A DNA stretch of 64,000 nucleotides from an uncultured Allosphingosinicella sp. (lineage in GTDB: Bacteria > Pseudomonadota > Alphaproteobacteria > Sphingomonadales > Sphingomonadaceae): positions 1 through 64,000 of the forward strand of contig CAKTCN010000005.1 in the NCBI GenBank assembly GCA_934539295.1. Direction: 5' to 3'. Under the pieces are notes generated by a model. It worked only from the letters and a program-made list of their open reading frames with translations. It ran no database searches and was not told the origin of the DNA. Positions within the stretch are counted from its first letter, which is position 1, and every line of letters starts with the position of its first letter. This document shows, piece after piece, positions 53,367-63,155 of this stretch. The translations under genes were made by a program, and so were the position numbers.

Positions 53367-54824
53367 ATGCTGACCACTAATCCATTCGACGACGACAAAC
53401 TTCGCGAGGAATGCGGCGTTTTCGGCATATGGGGCGCCGACACGGCCGCCGCGCATGTCGCACTCGGCCTTCACGCGCTACAGCATCGCGGCCAGGAAGC
53501 GGCCGGCATCACCAGCCTCGATCGCGGCGAGTTCCACAGCCATCGCGCAATGGGCCATGTCGCCGGCAATTTCGACCGCGACGACATCATCCGCAAGCTG
53601 TCCGGCAAGGCGGCGATCGGGCACGTGCGCTATTCCACCAGCGGCGAGACCGCGTTGCGCAACGTCCAGCCGCTCTTCGCCGAACTGACATCGGGCGGCT
53701 TCGCGGTGGCGCATAACGGCAATCTGTCCAACGCCATGAAGCTGCGCCGCGAACTCAATCGCCGCGGCTCGATCTTTCAGTCGACCAGCGACACTGAAGT
53801 CATCATCCACCTGGTTGCGACCTCTTCCTACCGCACCTTGCTCGACCGCTTCATCGACGCGTTGAAGCAGATCGAGGGCGCCTACAGTCTGGTGTGCCTC
53901 ACCTCCGAAGGCATGCTCGCCTGCCGCGATCCGCTCGGCATCCGGCCGCTTGTGATGGGTCGTCTCGGCGATTCATACATCTTCGCGTCGGAGACAGTGG
54001 CGCTGGACGTGGTCGGCGCGACCTACATTCGCTCGGTCGAGCCTGGCGAACTCATCATCGTGTCCGAAAAGGGCATCCGATCGCATCGCCCGTTCGCGGC
54101 CGTCCGGCCCCGTCCCTGCATTTTCGAGCACGTCTATTTCTCGCGCCCGGACAGCATCGTCGATGGCTCGTCCGTTTACTCGGTGCGCAAGAATATTGGT
54201 GCGGAGCTGGCGCGCGAGAACCCGGTCGAAGCGGACTTCGTCGTTCCGGTCCCGGACAGCGGCGTTCCGGCCGCGATCGGCTACGCCCAGCAAGCGGGCA
54301 TCCCCTTCGAACTCGGGATCATCCGCTCGCACTATGTCGGCCGTACCTTCATCCAGCCGGGAGACTCGGTCCGACACCTCGGCGTGAAGCTCAAGCACAA
54401 TGCGAACAGCGCGCTGATCCAGGGCAAGCGCCTCGTCCTCATCGACGATTCGATCGTGCGCGGCACCACGAGTCTCAAGATCGTGCAGATGCTGCGTGAT
54501 GCCGGGGCGCGCGAGGTACATATGCGCATCGCTTCCCCGCCGACCCGGCACAGCTGCTTCTACGGGGTCGATACGCCCGAGCGTGCCAAACTGCTCGCCG
54601 CCCAGATGAACGTCGCGCAGATGAACGACTATATCAAGGCGGACAGCTTGGCGTTCATCTCCATCGACGGTCTCTACCGCGCCCTCGGCGAGGCCGAACG
54701 TGACGAGGCGCAGCCGCAGCATTGCGATGCCTGCTTCACGGGCGACTATCCGACCACGCTGACCGATCATGACGAGACGGAGCAGCCGGATCAGTTCGCC
54801 TTGTTGGCGGAACGTTACGCCTAA
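53367..54824 (+). CDS. purF: Amidophosphoribosyltransferase
   Basis: First committed step of purine synthesis: glutamine and PRPP give phosphoribosylamine. The 485-residue protein starts MLTTNPFDDDKLREECGVFG; the Cys after REE is the N-terminal nucleophile exposed by removal of a short propeptide. The PRPP-binding loop is VLIDDSIVRGTTS, and cysteines in TRHSCFYG and HCDACF may bind an Fe-S cluster as in the B. subtilis enzyme. Start ATG at 53367, six bases after GGGCGGG; 53361 is an in-frame alternative. Confidence 0.95.
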   Translation: MLTTNPFDDDKLREECGVFGIWGADTAAAHVALGLHALQHRGQEAAGITSLDRGEFHSHRAMGHVAGNFDRDDIIRKLSGKAAIGHVRYSTSGETALRNVQPLFAELTSGGFAVAHNGNLSNAMKLRRELNRRGSIFQSTSDTEVIIHLVATSSYRTLLDRFIDALKQIEGAYSLVCLTSEGMLACRDPLGIRPLVMGRLGDSYIFASETVALDVVGATYIRSVEPGELIIVSEKGIRSHRPFAAVRPRPCIFEHVYFSRPDSIVDGSSVYSVRKNIGAELARENPVEADFVVPVPDSGVPAAIGYAQQAGIPFELGIIRSHYVGRTFIQPGDSVRHLGVKLKHNANSALIQGKRLVLIDDSIVRGTTSLKIVQMLRDAGAREVHMRIASPPTRHSCFYGVDTPERAKLLAAQMNVAQMNDYIKADSLAFISIDGLYRALGEAERDEAQPQHCDACFTGDYPTTLTDHDETEQPDQFALLAERYA

Positions 54825-54845
54825 CCACCCGCCACGGGATTTCTC

Positions 54846-55553
54846 ATGTTGCAAACAATCGAAGGTAAGCTCGCCCTTGTGACGGGCGCGAGCCGCGGCA
54901 TCGGCGCCGCCATCGCCGAGGCGCTCGCCGCACGCGGTGCCCACGTCATCATCACGGCGCGGACCGCGGCCGATCTGGAGCAGGTCGAGGAGCGGATCCA
55001 CAGTCGAGGCGGCACCGCCACGATCGCCCCGTTCGACCTAACCGACGGCGACAGCATCGCGCGGCTTGCCATGGCGATGAGCGAGCGGTGGAAGTCGCTC
55101 GATATGCTGGTGCTCAATGCCGCCATGCTCGGCGCACTTACGCCGGTCACCCACATAGACGGCAAGGAACTCAACAAGGTCCTGACGCTGAATGTTCTAG
55201 CGCAACAGGCATTGCTGGCCGCTTTCGATCCGATGCTGAAGCGCAGCGATGCCGGTCGGGTCATCGCCGTGACCTCCAGCGTGGGACAGAAGCCGCGCGC
55301 CTACTGGGGTGCTTACGGCGCCTCAAAGGCTGCACTCGAGGCGCTCGTGCTGAGCTATGCCGAAGAAGTGGGTAACATGAGCCCGATCCGCACTGCCATC
55401 CTGGACCCCGGCGCCACCGCGACCCTGATGCGGGCGCAGGCTTTCCCGGGCGAGGACCAGAGCACGATCAAGCAGCCGGAGGCAGTCGCCGAGGCGCTGG
55501 TGGATCTGCTCGGCCGCGACTTCGAAAACGGTCACCGTCTGCGGGTCGGCTGA
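54846..55553 (+). CDS. Short-chain dehydrogenase/reductase
   Basis: A 235-residue NAD(P)-dependent SDR: TGASRGIG cofactor motif, NAAMLG, the catalytic Ser in VTSSVG and YGASK (Tyr-x-x-x-Lys). Resembles the 3-oxoacyl reductase/dehydrogenase-like SDRs; no clear substrate. ATG at 54846 about 20 bases after purF; likely in the same transcript. Confidence 0.87.
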   Translation: MLQTIEGKLALVTGASRGIGAAIAEALAARGAHVIITARTAADLEQVEERIHSRGGTATIAPFDLTDGDSIARLAMAMSERWKSLDMLVLNAAMLGALTPVTHIDGKELNKVLTLNVLAQQALLAAFDPMLKRSDAGRVIAVTSSVGQKPRAYWGAYGASKAALEALVLSYAEEVGNMSPIRTAILDPGATATLMRAQAFPGEDQSTIKQPEAVAEALVDLLGRDFENGHRLRVG

Positions 55554-55556
55554 CTC

Positions 55557-56816
55557 TCAGTCTTTGACGAGAGTGACCTGTGCGACGTCAATCCCGCCGC
55601 CGCGGAAACCGCCCTCGCAATACATGAGGTAATAGCGCCACAGATTGTGGAAGTGCTCGTCGAAGCCGGCGGGTAGTCTGCCCTCCTCGACCGCATTGTC
55701 GTAGCGCAGCCGCCACGCCCTCAGCGTCTCCGCATAGTCCAGCCCAAAGCCATGGCGATCCTGCCATGAAAGCCCGGCCGCCTCCGCAACACCGCGGAAG
55801 CGTGCTTCGCCGATCAGCATTCCGCCCGGAAAGACGTAGGTCTGGATGAAGTCGGCGCTGGCCGCATAATCGGCAAACAACGCGTCGCGGATGGAGATAA
55901 GCTGGATCGCCGCGCGGCCACCCGGCTTCAGCGCGCGTGCGATCGTCAGGCAATATTCGGCCCAATATTCCTGGCCGACGGCCTCGACCATCTCGACGCT
56001 AGCTACCGCGTCAAACGTCTCGGACACGTCCCGGTAATCCTGGAGCCTGATCGAGACACGGTCGAACAACCCCGCTCTTTGCATCCGCGCATCGGCATAG
56101 GCCTTCTGCTCCGACGAAAGCGTCAGGCCGACCACCTCCACGCCGTAATCACGCGCGGCCAGTTCGGCCAGACTGCCCCACCCGCAACCGATCTCCAGCA
56201 GGCGCTGTCCGGGCCTGAGATCGAGCCGGTCGAGCAGCGCCCTGATCTTGCGCTCCTGCCCCTGCTCGAGCGTTTCGCCAGCCCCTCCGAACAAGGCGCT
56301 CGAGTAAGTCATGGTGGGGTCGAGCCAGGCCGAATAGAAGTCGTTGCCGAGGTCATAGTGGAAGGCGATATTATTCCGCGCCTTGGTCTTGCTGTTGCGG
56401 CGCAGGGCGTGAAAGACACGGTTCACACGGCGTGAAAGTCCTTTCGCCCTAGCGACTTGCCCGAGGCTCTGCGCATTGCGCATAAAGAGGTCGAACAAGG
56501 GCACCGGGTCGGGGCTCGACCATTCGCCCAGTGCCCAGGCCTTGTACCAGCCCACCGATCCGGAGGTCGCGAGACGCACCAATGCCCTCCAGCTGCGCAG
56601 GCGCACGACCGCGACAGGGCCGGGTACGCGACCGCCCAGGATCATCGCCGACCCATCCGGCAGAATAGCCTCGATCCGACCCTCGGCGAGACCGTCATCG
56701 ATGCGGCGCAGCATGGCGCGGAAGCCACCATGGAATGCGCGCGCGAAAAGGCCTCCGCCGGTGGCGAAGCCACGATCCGCGGCGACAAAATGGCGACCTC
56801 TCGGCTGCTGGTTCAT
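55557..56816 (-). CDS. cfa: Cyclopropane-fatty-acyl-phospholipid synthase
   Basis: SAM-dependent modification of membrane lipid double bonds. The 419-residue protein has the CFA synthase signature AWLDPTMTYSSALFGG, the SAM-binding LLEIGCGWGSLAELAA, and VEMVEAVGQEYWAEYC with IQTYVFPGGML. Typical membrane-associated cytosolic enzyme. The first residues (about 1-60) are a variable N-terminal segment. Confidence 0.9.
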   Translation of the reverse strand: MNQQPRGRHFVAADRGFATGGGLFARAFHGGFRAMLRRIDDGLAEGRIEAILPDGSAMILGGRVPGPVAVVRLRSWRALVRLATSGSVGWYKAWALGEWSSPDPVPLFDLFMRNAQSLGQVARAKGLSRRVNRVFHALRRNSKTKARNNIAFHYDLGNDFYSAWLDPTMTYSSALFGGAGETLEQGQERKIRALLDRLDLRPGQRLLEIGCGWGSLAELAARDYGVEVVGLTLSSEQKAYADARMQRAGLFDRVSIRLQDYRDVSETFDAVASVEMVEAVGQEYWAEYCLTIARALKPGGRAAIQLISIRDALFADYAASADFIQTYVFPGGMLIGEARFRGVAEAAGLSWQDRHGFGLDYAETLRAWRLRYDNAVEEGRLPAGFDEHFHNLWRYYLMYCEGGFRGGGIDVAQVTLVKD

Positions 56817-56864
56817 GCGGCGCTAGGTGCAACCGGTCACGGCCGCGCGCAAGGGGGTACCTCG

Positions 56865-58247
56865 TCAGGCGCGGATGGTGCGATAGGCGGTCAGCGCACG
56901 TTCCCGCGCCTGCTTGTGCCCGATCATCTTCGGAGGATAAGCGGAGGGCCGTGCGTCGGCTGCATCGGGATCGTGGATCTCTTCGTCACGGAGACTGCCA
57001 AGCTCCGGAACCCACTGGCGAATATAGCCGGCAGCGTCGAACCTCGCGCTCTGCGTCAGCGGCGCCATGATGCGCGTGAACTGGTTGGAATCGAAGCCCG
57101 AGCCCGCGATCCACTGCCAATTGACGCTATTGTTGCCGTAATCGGCATCGACAAGCGTGTCCCAGAACCAGCGGGCACCGTCGCGCCAATCGATCAGCAG
57201 ATGCTTCACCAGGAAGCTCGCCACCATCATCCGCACGCGATTATGCACCCATCCCACGCGCCACAATTGGCGCATGCCTGCATCCACGATCGGGTAGCCC
57301 GTACGGCCGTTCGTCCAAGCGCGGAAGTCGTCCGCAGCCTCTTCCGCACGCCGCCACGGGAAACGATTGAAGACGGAGCGACCATGGCGCTCGCCTATGT
57401 CCGGATGCGCCATCATCTGCGATTGCGTGAAGTCACGCCAGGCAAGCTCCTTCACGAACTTCTCGCCCTCGGCGCCGCCGACCTCCACAGCCTGACGATA
57501 GACGGTGGTAGGAGATATTTCGCCGAAATGGAGGTGCGGCGACAATCGCGACGTGCCATCCTGAGAAGGAAGATTACGCGTTTCCAGATAGTTGCCGACC
57601 AGTCCTGAGAGGGCGTCGAGCTGCTTGCCGGCCTGCTCCTCGCCGGGTTGCCAGAGGCTGCCAAACTCCGAGGCCCAGTTCGGGCGACTTGGCAAAAGCG
57701 CCCATTCCTCCAACCTGTCACTCTCCGGCCAGCTCGCCGGTGCCTCGATCCTCGTCGGGGCGGGCTCGGCACGCGCGGGAGGCAGGTGTTGCTGCAATGC
57801 GCGCCAGTAGGGCGTATAGATCTTGAACGGCTGGCCCGACCCGCTCAGCACATCACGCGGCGGCGCGAGGTGGTTCCCATCGTGGAGGCGCAGCTCGATC
57901 CTGCTCGAAATTTCGGTCTCTGCCCGCAACCACCAAGGCTCATAATGTCGCAAGGCGTGGACTGATGTTGCGCCGGTGTCTTCACACAGTTTCTGAAGCT
58001 GATCGACGGCTTTGCCGCGTCGGAGGATCAGCCTGGAGCTCGCCCGCTCGAGCTCTGCGGCGAGCGAGGCAAGGCTATGATGAAGCCACCAACGCTGTGC
58101 GCCCCCGATCCTCCACTCGCCCGGCGTATCGTCGTCGAGGATGTAGACCGGCAGCACGGCGCCTTGCGCAATTGCGGCTGCAAGCGCGGGCTGGTCCGCG
58201 AGGCGAAGGTCCTGGCGGAACCAGAGGATCGACAAGGGCGTGGGCAC
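56865..58247 (-). CDS. phrB: Deoxyribodipyrimidine photolyase
   Basis: Light-driven repair of pyrimidine dimers. The 460-residue protein has the N-terminal photolyase domain beginning SILWFRQDLRLADQPALA and the FAD-binding C-terminal domain with WRRAEEAADDFRAWTNGRTG, the motif YPIVDAGMRQLWRVGWVHNR and DYGNNSVNWQWIAGSG, which contains the tryptophan and FAD contacts of class I CPD photolyases. ATG at 58247. Confidence 0.94.
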   Translation of the reverse strand: MPTPLSILWFRQDLRLADQPALAAAIAQGAVLPVYILDDDTPGEWRIGGAQRWWLHHSLASLAAELERASSRLILRRGKAVDQLQKLCEDTGATSVHALRHYEPWWLRAETEISSRIELRLHDGNHLAPPRDVLSGSGQPFKIYTPYWRALQQHLPPARAEPAPTRIEAPASWPESDRLEEWALLPSRPNWASEFGSLWQPGEEQAGKQLDALSGLVGNYLETRNLPSQDGTSRLSPHLHFGEISPTTVYRQAVEVGGAEGEKFVKELAWRDFTQSQMMAHPDIGERHGRSVFNRFPWRRAEEAADDFRAWTNGRTGYPIVDAGMRQLWRVGWVHNRVRMMVASFLVKHLLIDWRDGARWFWDTLVDADYGNNSVNWQWIAGSGFDSNQFTRIMAPLTQSARFDAAGYIRQWVPELGSLRDEEIHDPDAADARPSAYPPKMIGHKQARERALTAYRTIRA

Positions 58248-58351
58248 GTCCCGGGCAACCGATCAGCCGCGGCGCGGTTCCTTCCCACTTGGGCAGGCAT
58301 GGCGTGTAAGAGCATCCGGATATGGATGCGACTCGCCCGGTTGGAGCTTCG

Positions 58352-59302
58352 ATGACCGATCATCATGTGCGGGACGATGTCCGGCGCTTTCTCGATTATC
58401 TGAATGCCCTGCCCGGACTGCGCACGCACGAGCTGTCGCCGGCCGATGCGCGCAAGCTGATGCTTGCGTCGCGCGATCTCGCCGACATTCCCGTTGGCGA
58501 GCTCGCGATCATGCGCGACCTGGCGGCGAGCGGGCCGAGCGGTGCCATCCCGCTCCGGCTGTTCGACGCCCGCGAAACGCGAGCGGCGGGACCGGCCCTG
58601 ATCTTCTTCCATGGCGGAGGGTTCGTCCTGGGCGACCTCGACACCCATGCGCCATTCTGCGCGGACCTGGCGCGCAGGCTCGACATGCCGGTGATAGCCG
58701 TCGGCTATCGCTTGGCCCCCGAACACCCTTTCCCTGCGGGGGTCGAGGATGCCATCGCTGCGGCGCGCTGGATCGCCACCTCGCCGCCTGAACTTGGGCG
58801 GCAGATCACCGGCCTGGTGACGTGCGGCGACAGCGCAGGGGGCAACTTCGCGATCGTGACCAGCCTTGCCTTGCGTGATGATCCCGCCGCCGTGCCGGTG
58901 ATTGCGCAATGGCTGATCTACCCCGCCGCAGACCCCGCCAAGGGCTACCCGAGCTTCAGCGACTTCGCGCAGGGATATCTGCTGACGATCGATTCGATGC
59001 ACTGGTTCGACCGTGCCTATGCGCCCGACGGGCAGGATTGGCGCTACTCGCCGCTTCTGAACGATCAGGCCGGCATGCCCCCGACATTGGTTCTCACCGC
59101 CGGACTGGATCCGATCCGCGATCAGGGGCGCGCTTATGCCGCTGCCTGCATCCAGGCCGGCGTTTGCACCATTTTCCACGAGGCCCGCGGCAACATCCAC
59201 GGCTTCATCAATCTGCGCCGCGCCATTCCGTCGTCCGAAGCGGACATCGACGTCTGCATCAGGGCTCTGCGCCTCCTTGTCGACGAAAGCTCTTGCCAAT
59301 GA
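58352..59302 (+). CDS. Alpha/beta hydrolase of the hormone-sensitive lipase family
   Basis: Carboxylesterase of 316 residues: FFHGGGF (HGGG oxyanion motif), CGDSAGGNFA (nucleophile Ser), and DPIRDQG with the acidic partner; the His is near the C-terminus in NIHGF. No signal peptide, so cytoplasmic. The ATG at 58352 follows TGGAGCTTCG. The stop overlaps the rppH ATG. Divergent from photolyase. Confidence 0.9.
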   Translation: MTDHHVRDDVRRFLDYLNALPGLRTHELSPADARKLMLASRDLADIPVGELAIMRDLAASGPSGAIPLRLFDARETRAAGPALIFFHGGGFVLGDLDTHAPFCADLARRLDMPVIAVGYRLAPEHPFPAGVEDAIAAARWIATSPPELGRQITGLVTCGDSAGGNFAIVTSLALRDDPAAVPVIAQWLIYPAADPAKGYPSFSDFAQGYLLTIDSMHWFDRAYAPDGQDWRYSPLLNDQAGMPPTLVLTAGLDPIRDQGRAYAAACIQAGVCTIFHEARGNIHGFINLRRAIPSSEADIDVCIRALRLLVDESSCQ

Positions 59303-59775
59303 TCGATCGCGAAACCCTGCCTTATCGTCCGGCCGCCGGCATCATGCTTCTTAACCGCGAGGGCAAGGTGTTCGTGGCCCAGCGCATCGACAGCACGCTC
59401 GAGGCTTGGCAGATGCCGCAGGGCGGATTGGACGAGGGCGAGGACGACGAAGCCGGTGCGCTGCGCGAGTTGGAGGAGGAAACCGGCATCACAGCAGCCG
59501 AAGTCGAGATCCTCCGGCGCTGCCCGGTCAACTTCTACTACGATCTGCCGGACGACATGCTGGGCAAGGTCTGGAAAGGCCTTTACCGCGGCCAGAAACA
59601 AACTTGGTTCCTCATGCGCTATCTCGGCACGGACGAGGAGATCGACATCCAGACCGCAGAGCCCGAATTCCGCGCCTGGCGCTGGGCCGAGCCGGACGAA
59701 CTCCCGCACCTCATCGTGCCGTTCAAGAAGAAGCTCTACGAGGATGTGCTGGATGCCTTTCGCGACTGGCTCTGA
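59299..59775 (+). CDS. rppH: RNA pyrophosphohydrolase (Nudix)
   Basis: Removes pyrophosphate from the 5' end of triphosphorylated mRNAs to start degradation. The 158-residue protein has the Nudix box GGLDEGEDDEAGALRELEEETGI broken across about residues 43-65, the WQMPQGG motif and the C-terminal WRWAEPDELPHLIVPFKK typical of RppH. ATG overlaps the hydrolase stop (ATGA). Confidence 0.94.
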   Translation: MIDRETLPYRPAAGIMLLNREGKVFVAQRIDSTLEAWQMPQGGLDEGEDDEAGALRELEEETGITAAEVEILRRCPVNFYYDLPDDMLGKVWKGLYRGQKQTWFLMRYLGTDEEIDIQTAEPEFRAWRWAEPDELPHLIVPFKKKLYEDVLDAFRDWL

Positions 59776-59814
59776 CCCTTCGCGACCGCTTCGCATCCCC
59801 GGAGCGAGGTCGGT

Positions 59815-61029
59815 GTGGTGAATCCCCTCTCCTTCGTTGAGCGCGATGTCATAGAGGCTGCCGCGGGCGCGCCCTTGCTCGATCAGGTGCTCGCATGGTC
59901 GGCAATCAACAGCGGCTCGCGAAACCTCGACGGGCTCGCCGAAATCGCGACCGTTCTCGCCAATTCATTCTCTGCCCTGCCGGGCGAGGCGAAGCTCGTC
60001 GATCCAGGTGAGGTGCAGGCGATGGACGCGGCGGGTTCACTGCACACGCTTGCGCATGGCTGCAACCTGCACCTCAAAGTGCGCGGGGATGCTCCGGTGC
60101 AGGTTTTGCTTACAGGGCATATGGACACGGTGTTCGCACCCGACCATCCGTTCCAGCAGGTCTGCTGGCCAGAAGACGGGGTGCTGAATGGCCCCGGCGT
60201 GGCTGACATGAAGGGCGGCATCGCCGTCATGCTCGCCGCACTGACGGCGCTGGAACAATGTCCACGGGCAGCGTCGATCGGCTATGAGGTCGTCATCAAC
60301 AGCGACGAGGAAATCGGATCGGCCGGTTCGGCGCCGCTGATCGCCATGGCGGCCCGCGGCAAGGCGGCCGCCTTCACCTACGAACCCGCGGCACTTCCCG
60401 ATGGCACGCTTGCAGGGGCACGACCCGGCAGTGGCAACTTCTCGATCCTCATCGAAGGGCGCAGTGCCCATGCCGGTCGCAATCCGGAGGACGGGCGCAA
60501 CGCGATCGTCGCCGCTGCCGACCTGACGATGCGCCTTGCCAAGGCACGCGGGCCGCGGCTGTCGGTCAACCCCGCCCGCATCGATGGCGGCAGCCCCAAC
60601 AATGTCGTGCCCGACCGCGCGATCCTGCGCATCAACATGCGCCCCTTCACGCCGGAAGACGAGGCGCGGGCGAAGGCGCATCTCGATGGCGCAGTCGCGA
60701 TGGTCGCTGCCGAGCACAACGTTCGCATCCATGTTCATGGCGGCTTCGGCCGCCCGCCCAAGCCCATGGACGACAAGGCGGAGAAACTCTTCGCCTTCGT
60801 TCGCACCTGCGGCGCCGACCTTGGCCAGGCGATCGGCTGGCAACCAAGCGGCGGCGTGTGCGACGGAAACAACATCGCCGCGTGCGGCGTACCTGTCGTG
60901 GACACGATGGGGGTTCGCGGCGGGGCGATCCATTCGGCTGACGAGTATCTAATCGTCGACAGCCTAGCCGAACGGGCTCAGCTTTCCGCCCTTGCTCTTC
61001 TTCGCCTCGCCTCGGGCGTACGGCCGTGA
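59815..61029 (+). CDS. M20 family zinc-dependent hydrolase
   Basis: A 404-residue peptidase/deacylase of the M20 family (carboxypeptidase G2, ArgE and DapE relatives): LLTGHMDTVF (metal His-Asp), GPGVADMKGG (metal Asp), INSDEEIGSAGS (catalytic Glu-Glu), SAHAGRNPEDG (dimer-domain His) and the C-terminal GGAIHSADEY. GTG at 59815 or 59818. The stop overlaps the astB start (GTGA), so it is coupled with arginine succinyltransferase-pathway catabolism. No AstE-type gene is nearby. Confidence 0.88.
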   Translation: MVNPLSFVERDVIEAAAGAPLLDQVLAWSAINSGSRNLDGLAEIATVLANSFSALPGEAKLVDPGEVQAMDAAGSLHTLAHGCNLHLKVRGDAPVQVLLTGHMDTVFAPDHPFQQVCWPEDGVLNGPGVADMKGGIAVMLAALTALEQCPRAASIGYEVVINSDEEIGSAGSAPLIAMAARGKAAAFTYEPAALPDGTLAGARPGSGNFSILIEGRSAHAGRNPEDGRNAIVAAADLTMRLAKARGPRLSVNPARIDGGSPNNVVPDRAILRINMRPFTPEDEARAKAHLDGAVAMVAAEHNVRIHVHGGFGRPPKPMDDKAEKLFAFVRTCGADLGQAIGWQPSGGVCDGNNIAACGVPVVDTMGVRGGAIHSADEYLIVDSLAERAQLSALALLRLASGVRP

Positions 61030-62279
61030 GCGTCACCGAGATCAATTTCGACGGCATTGTCGGTCCCAGCCACAATTATGCGGGGCTGAGCCTCGGCAAT
61101 CTCGCGTCGGCGAAGAACGCCCTCACCGTCTCCCATCCGCGCGAGGCGGCGCTCCAGGGTATCGCCAAGATACGGCACAATCTCCGCCTGGGCCTGGTCC
61201 AGGGCTTCTTCGTGCCGCTCCCCCGCCCCGACCACGAATGGCTGGGCGATCTCGGCACCACGGCCGCCGACGCGCCGGACGCCCTGCGTGCCGCCGCATT
61301 CTCAGCCTCGTCGATGTGGGCCGCCAACGCCGCCACGGTCTCGCCCCCCGCCGACACGAAGGACGAGCGCTGTCACCTGACTGTGGCGAACCTGCGCAGC
61401 ATGACGCATCGCAGCCACGAATCGCCCGACACCTTGTCGCAGCTGAGGCTCGTCTTCGCCGACAGCGCCCATTTTCGCGTACACCGCCCCGTCCCGCCCG
61501 CCTTCGGCGACGAGGGCGCCGCCAACCACATGCGCCTCGCATCCGCGCATGGCGAGCCGGGCGTCGAGGTGTTCGTCTACGGCCGGGCGGGCGGGCTCTT
61601 TCCCACCCGCCAGCATGAGCAAGCGAGCCGCGCCGTGGCCCGCCTCCACCGCCTAGATCCCGAGCGCACGCTCTTCGCGGCCCAGTCCGAGCAGGCGATC
61701 GCCGCCGGCGCCTTCCACAACGACGTGGTCGCAGTCGCCAACGAACATGTCCTGTTCGCGCACGAGCAGGCGTTCGAGGATAAGACCGCTCTCTATGCCG
61801 ACCTCCGCCGCCTGTTGCCGCAGGTGGAGATCATCGAGGTGCCGGCCGCGCTCGTCAGCCTCGACGATGCCATCAAGAGCTACCTGTTCAACGCGCAGCT
61901 GGTCACGCATCCTACCGGCGGAATGGCACTGATCCTGCCCGAAGAAGCGCGCGAGACCGGGCCGGTATGGGCGTGGCTGCAGCGGATGGCGGCGGGCAAC
62001 GGCCCGATCCGCGAGCTTCTCACCGTCGATGTGCGCCAGTCGATGGCCAATGGCGGCGGTCCCGCATGTCTGCGCCTGCGCGTGGTCGCCGACCCGGCTC
62101 ATGTGGACCAGCGCTTCATGGCAGACGAGAACAAGCTCGATCGCATCGCCGAGGTGGTGGAAAGGTGCTGGCCCGAGCAGATCGCGCCAGGTGACCTCAA
62201 GGATGCAGGGCTATGCGCCCGGATAGAGGATGCACGCGATGCGCTGCTGGAGGCGCTGGATCTGGAGGAATTGAACTAG
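61026..62279 (+). CDS. astB: N-succinylarginine dihydrolase
   Basis: Second step of the ammonia-producing arginine succinyltransferase pathway: succinylarginine to succinylornithine, CO2 and ammonia. The 417-residue protein shows the family N-terminus INFDGIVGPSHNYAGLSLGN, HDEQA-like LFAHEQAFEDK and the active-site Cys in NGGGPACLRLRV. GTG start overlapping the M20 gene. The other ast genes (astA, C, D, E) are not seen here. Confidence 0.95.
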   Translation: MSVTEINFDGIVGPSHNYAGLSLGNLASAKNALTVSHPREAALQGIAKIRHNLRLGLVQGFFVPLPRPDHEWLGDLGTTAADAPDALRAAAFSASSMWAANAATVSPPADTKDERCHLTVANLRSMTHRSHESPDTLSQLRLVFADSAHFRVHRPVPPAFGDEGAANHMRLASAHGEPGVEVFVYGRAGGLFPTRQHEQASRAVARLHRLDPERTLFAAQSEQAIAAGAFHNDVVAVANEHVLFAHEQAFEDKTALYADLRRLLPQVEIIEVPAALVSLDDAIKSYLFNAQLVTHPTGGMALILPEEARETGPVWAWLQRMAAGNGPIRELLTVDVRQSMANGGGPACLRLRVVADPAHVDQRFMADENKLDRIAEVVERCWPEQIAPGDLKDAGLCARIEDARDALLEALDLEELN

Positions 62280-62284
62280 TCCAG

Positions 62285-62388
62285 TCCGTTCGTCCCGAGC
62301 GATGTCGCGGGATCGGCCGAGCGAAGCCGAGGCTTTTAATCTCGGCTTCGCTCGAATGCGTGTCTCGACTTCGCTCAACACGAACGGA
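62285..62388. repeat. Palindromic repeat (CCGTTCGTCCCGAGC...CGAACGG type)
   Basis: Outer arms CCGTTCGTCCCGAGC and GCTCAACACGAACGG, with a strong central hairpin CCGAGCGAAGCCGAGG and CTCGGCTTCGCTCG. Same family as 5151 and 15369. Between the convergent astB and pgl genes; may be a terminator for both. Confidence 0.75.
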
Positions 62389-62412
62389 GAGCTTAAAGTG
62401 GGGCTAATAAGC

Positions 62413-63123
62413 TCAAGCGCTCCAGAGCACGTCCACGCTGTTATCCAGCTCCGCCAGCACCCGGCCGATCGGCGCGCTCGACAGCGGGCCTTCCTTGATC
62501 GCCTGCTCAAGCACGCGACGCTTTTCCGCGCCGGAAATGACGACCATAACTGCGCGCGCCGACGCGATCGCGGCAGCGGTCAGCGTCACTCGGTCCACCG
62601 GCGCCTCGGGCGGCAGCGGCTCGGGCCGCACGCCGATCGCACGCCGCTCGCGCGGACCGTTCAAGGCTTTGTCGAGGTCGGCACCGGGGAAGATCGAGGC
62701 GGTATGCCCGTCCGCACCCATGCCGAGGCAGACGAGGTCCAGCGGCCATCCGATCGCTTTCATCCGCTCGTCGGCCACACGACCGGCCTCGCGGAAATCG
62801 TCCAGCGCCGCTTCATCGACCAGGCTGACGATGGTCGCCCCGGTGCTGCCGAAATAGTTTTCCAGCTTGGCATGGTTGCTGAGTTCGTCACCCGGCGCGA
62901 CCAGGCGGTCGTCGGTCGGCACGATCGTCACCTTGGACCAGTCGATATATTTCTGTGCCAGCAGCGCCGTGAACACTGCGTCCGGCGTCTTGCCGCCCGG
63001 CAGCGCAATACGCGCGCCCTTATGCGCTTCGATCGCGCTCTGGATGACGAAGGCGATGTCGCCCGCCGCCTGCTCGGCCAGCTCATCCAGGCTGTCGAAC
63101 TCCCACCACTCGATCTCGTCCAT
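62413..63123 (-). CDS. pgl: 6-phosphogluconolactonase
   Basis: Hydrolyses 6-phosphogluconolactone in the pentose phosphate and Entner-Doudoroff routes. The 236-residue protein has IALPGGKTPDAVF (phosphate-binding), VPTDDRLVAPGDELSN, and the DLVCLGMGADGHTASIFPGA motif with its catalytic His. ATG at 63123. No zwf or edd is next to it; the upstream gene on this strand is a dienelactone hydrolase. Confidence 0.95.
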   Translation of the reverse strand: MDEIEWWEFDSLDELAEQAAGDIAFVIQSAIEAHKGARIALPGGKTPDAVFTALLAQKYIDWSKVTIVPTDDRLVAPGDELSNHAKLENYFGSTGATIVSLVDEAALDDFREAGRVADERMKAIGWPLDLVCLGMGADGHTASIFPGADLDKALNGPRERRAIGVRPEPLPPEAPVDRVTLTAAAIASARAVMVVISGAEKRRVLEQAIKEGPLSSAPIGRVLAELDNSVDVLWSA

Positions 63124-63155
63124 CTTACTCGCTTCCTGAAAATTGAGGCGCGGCC

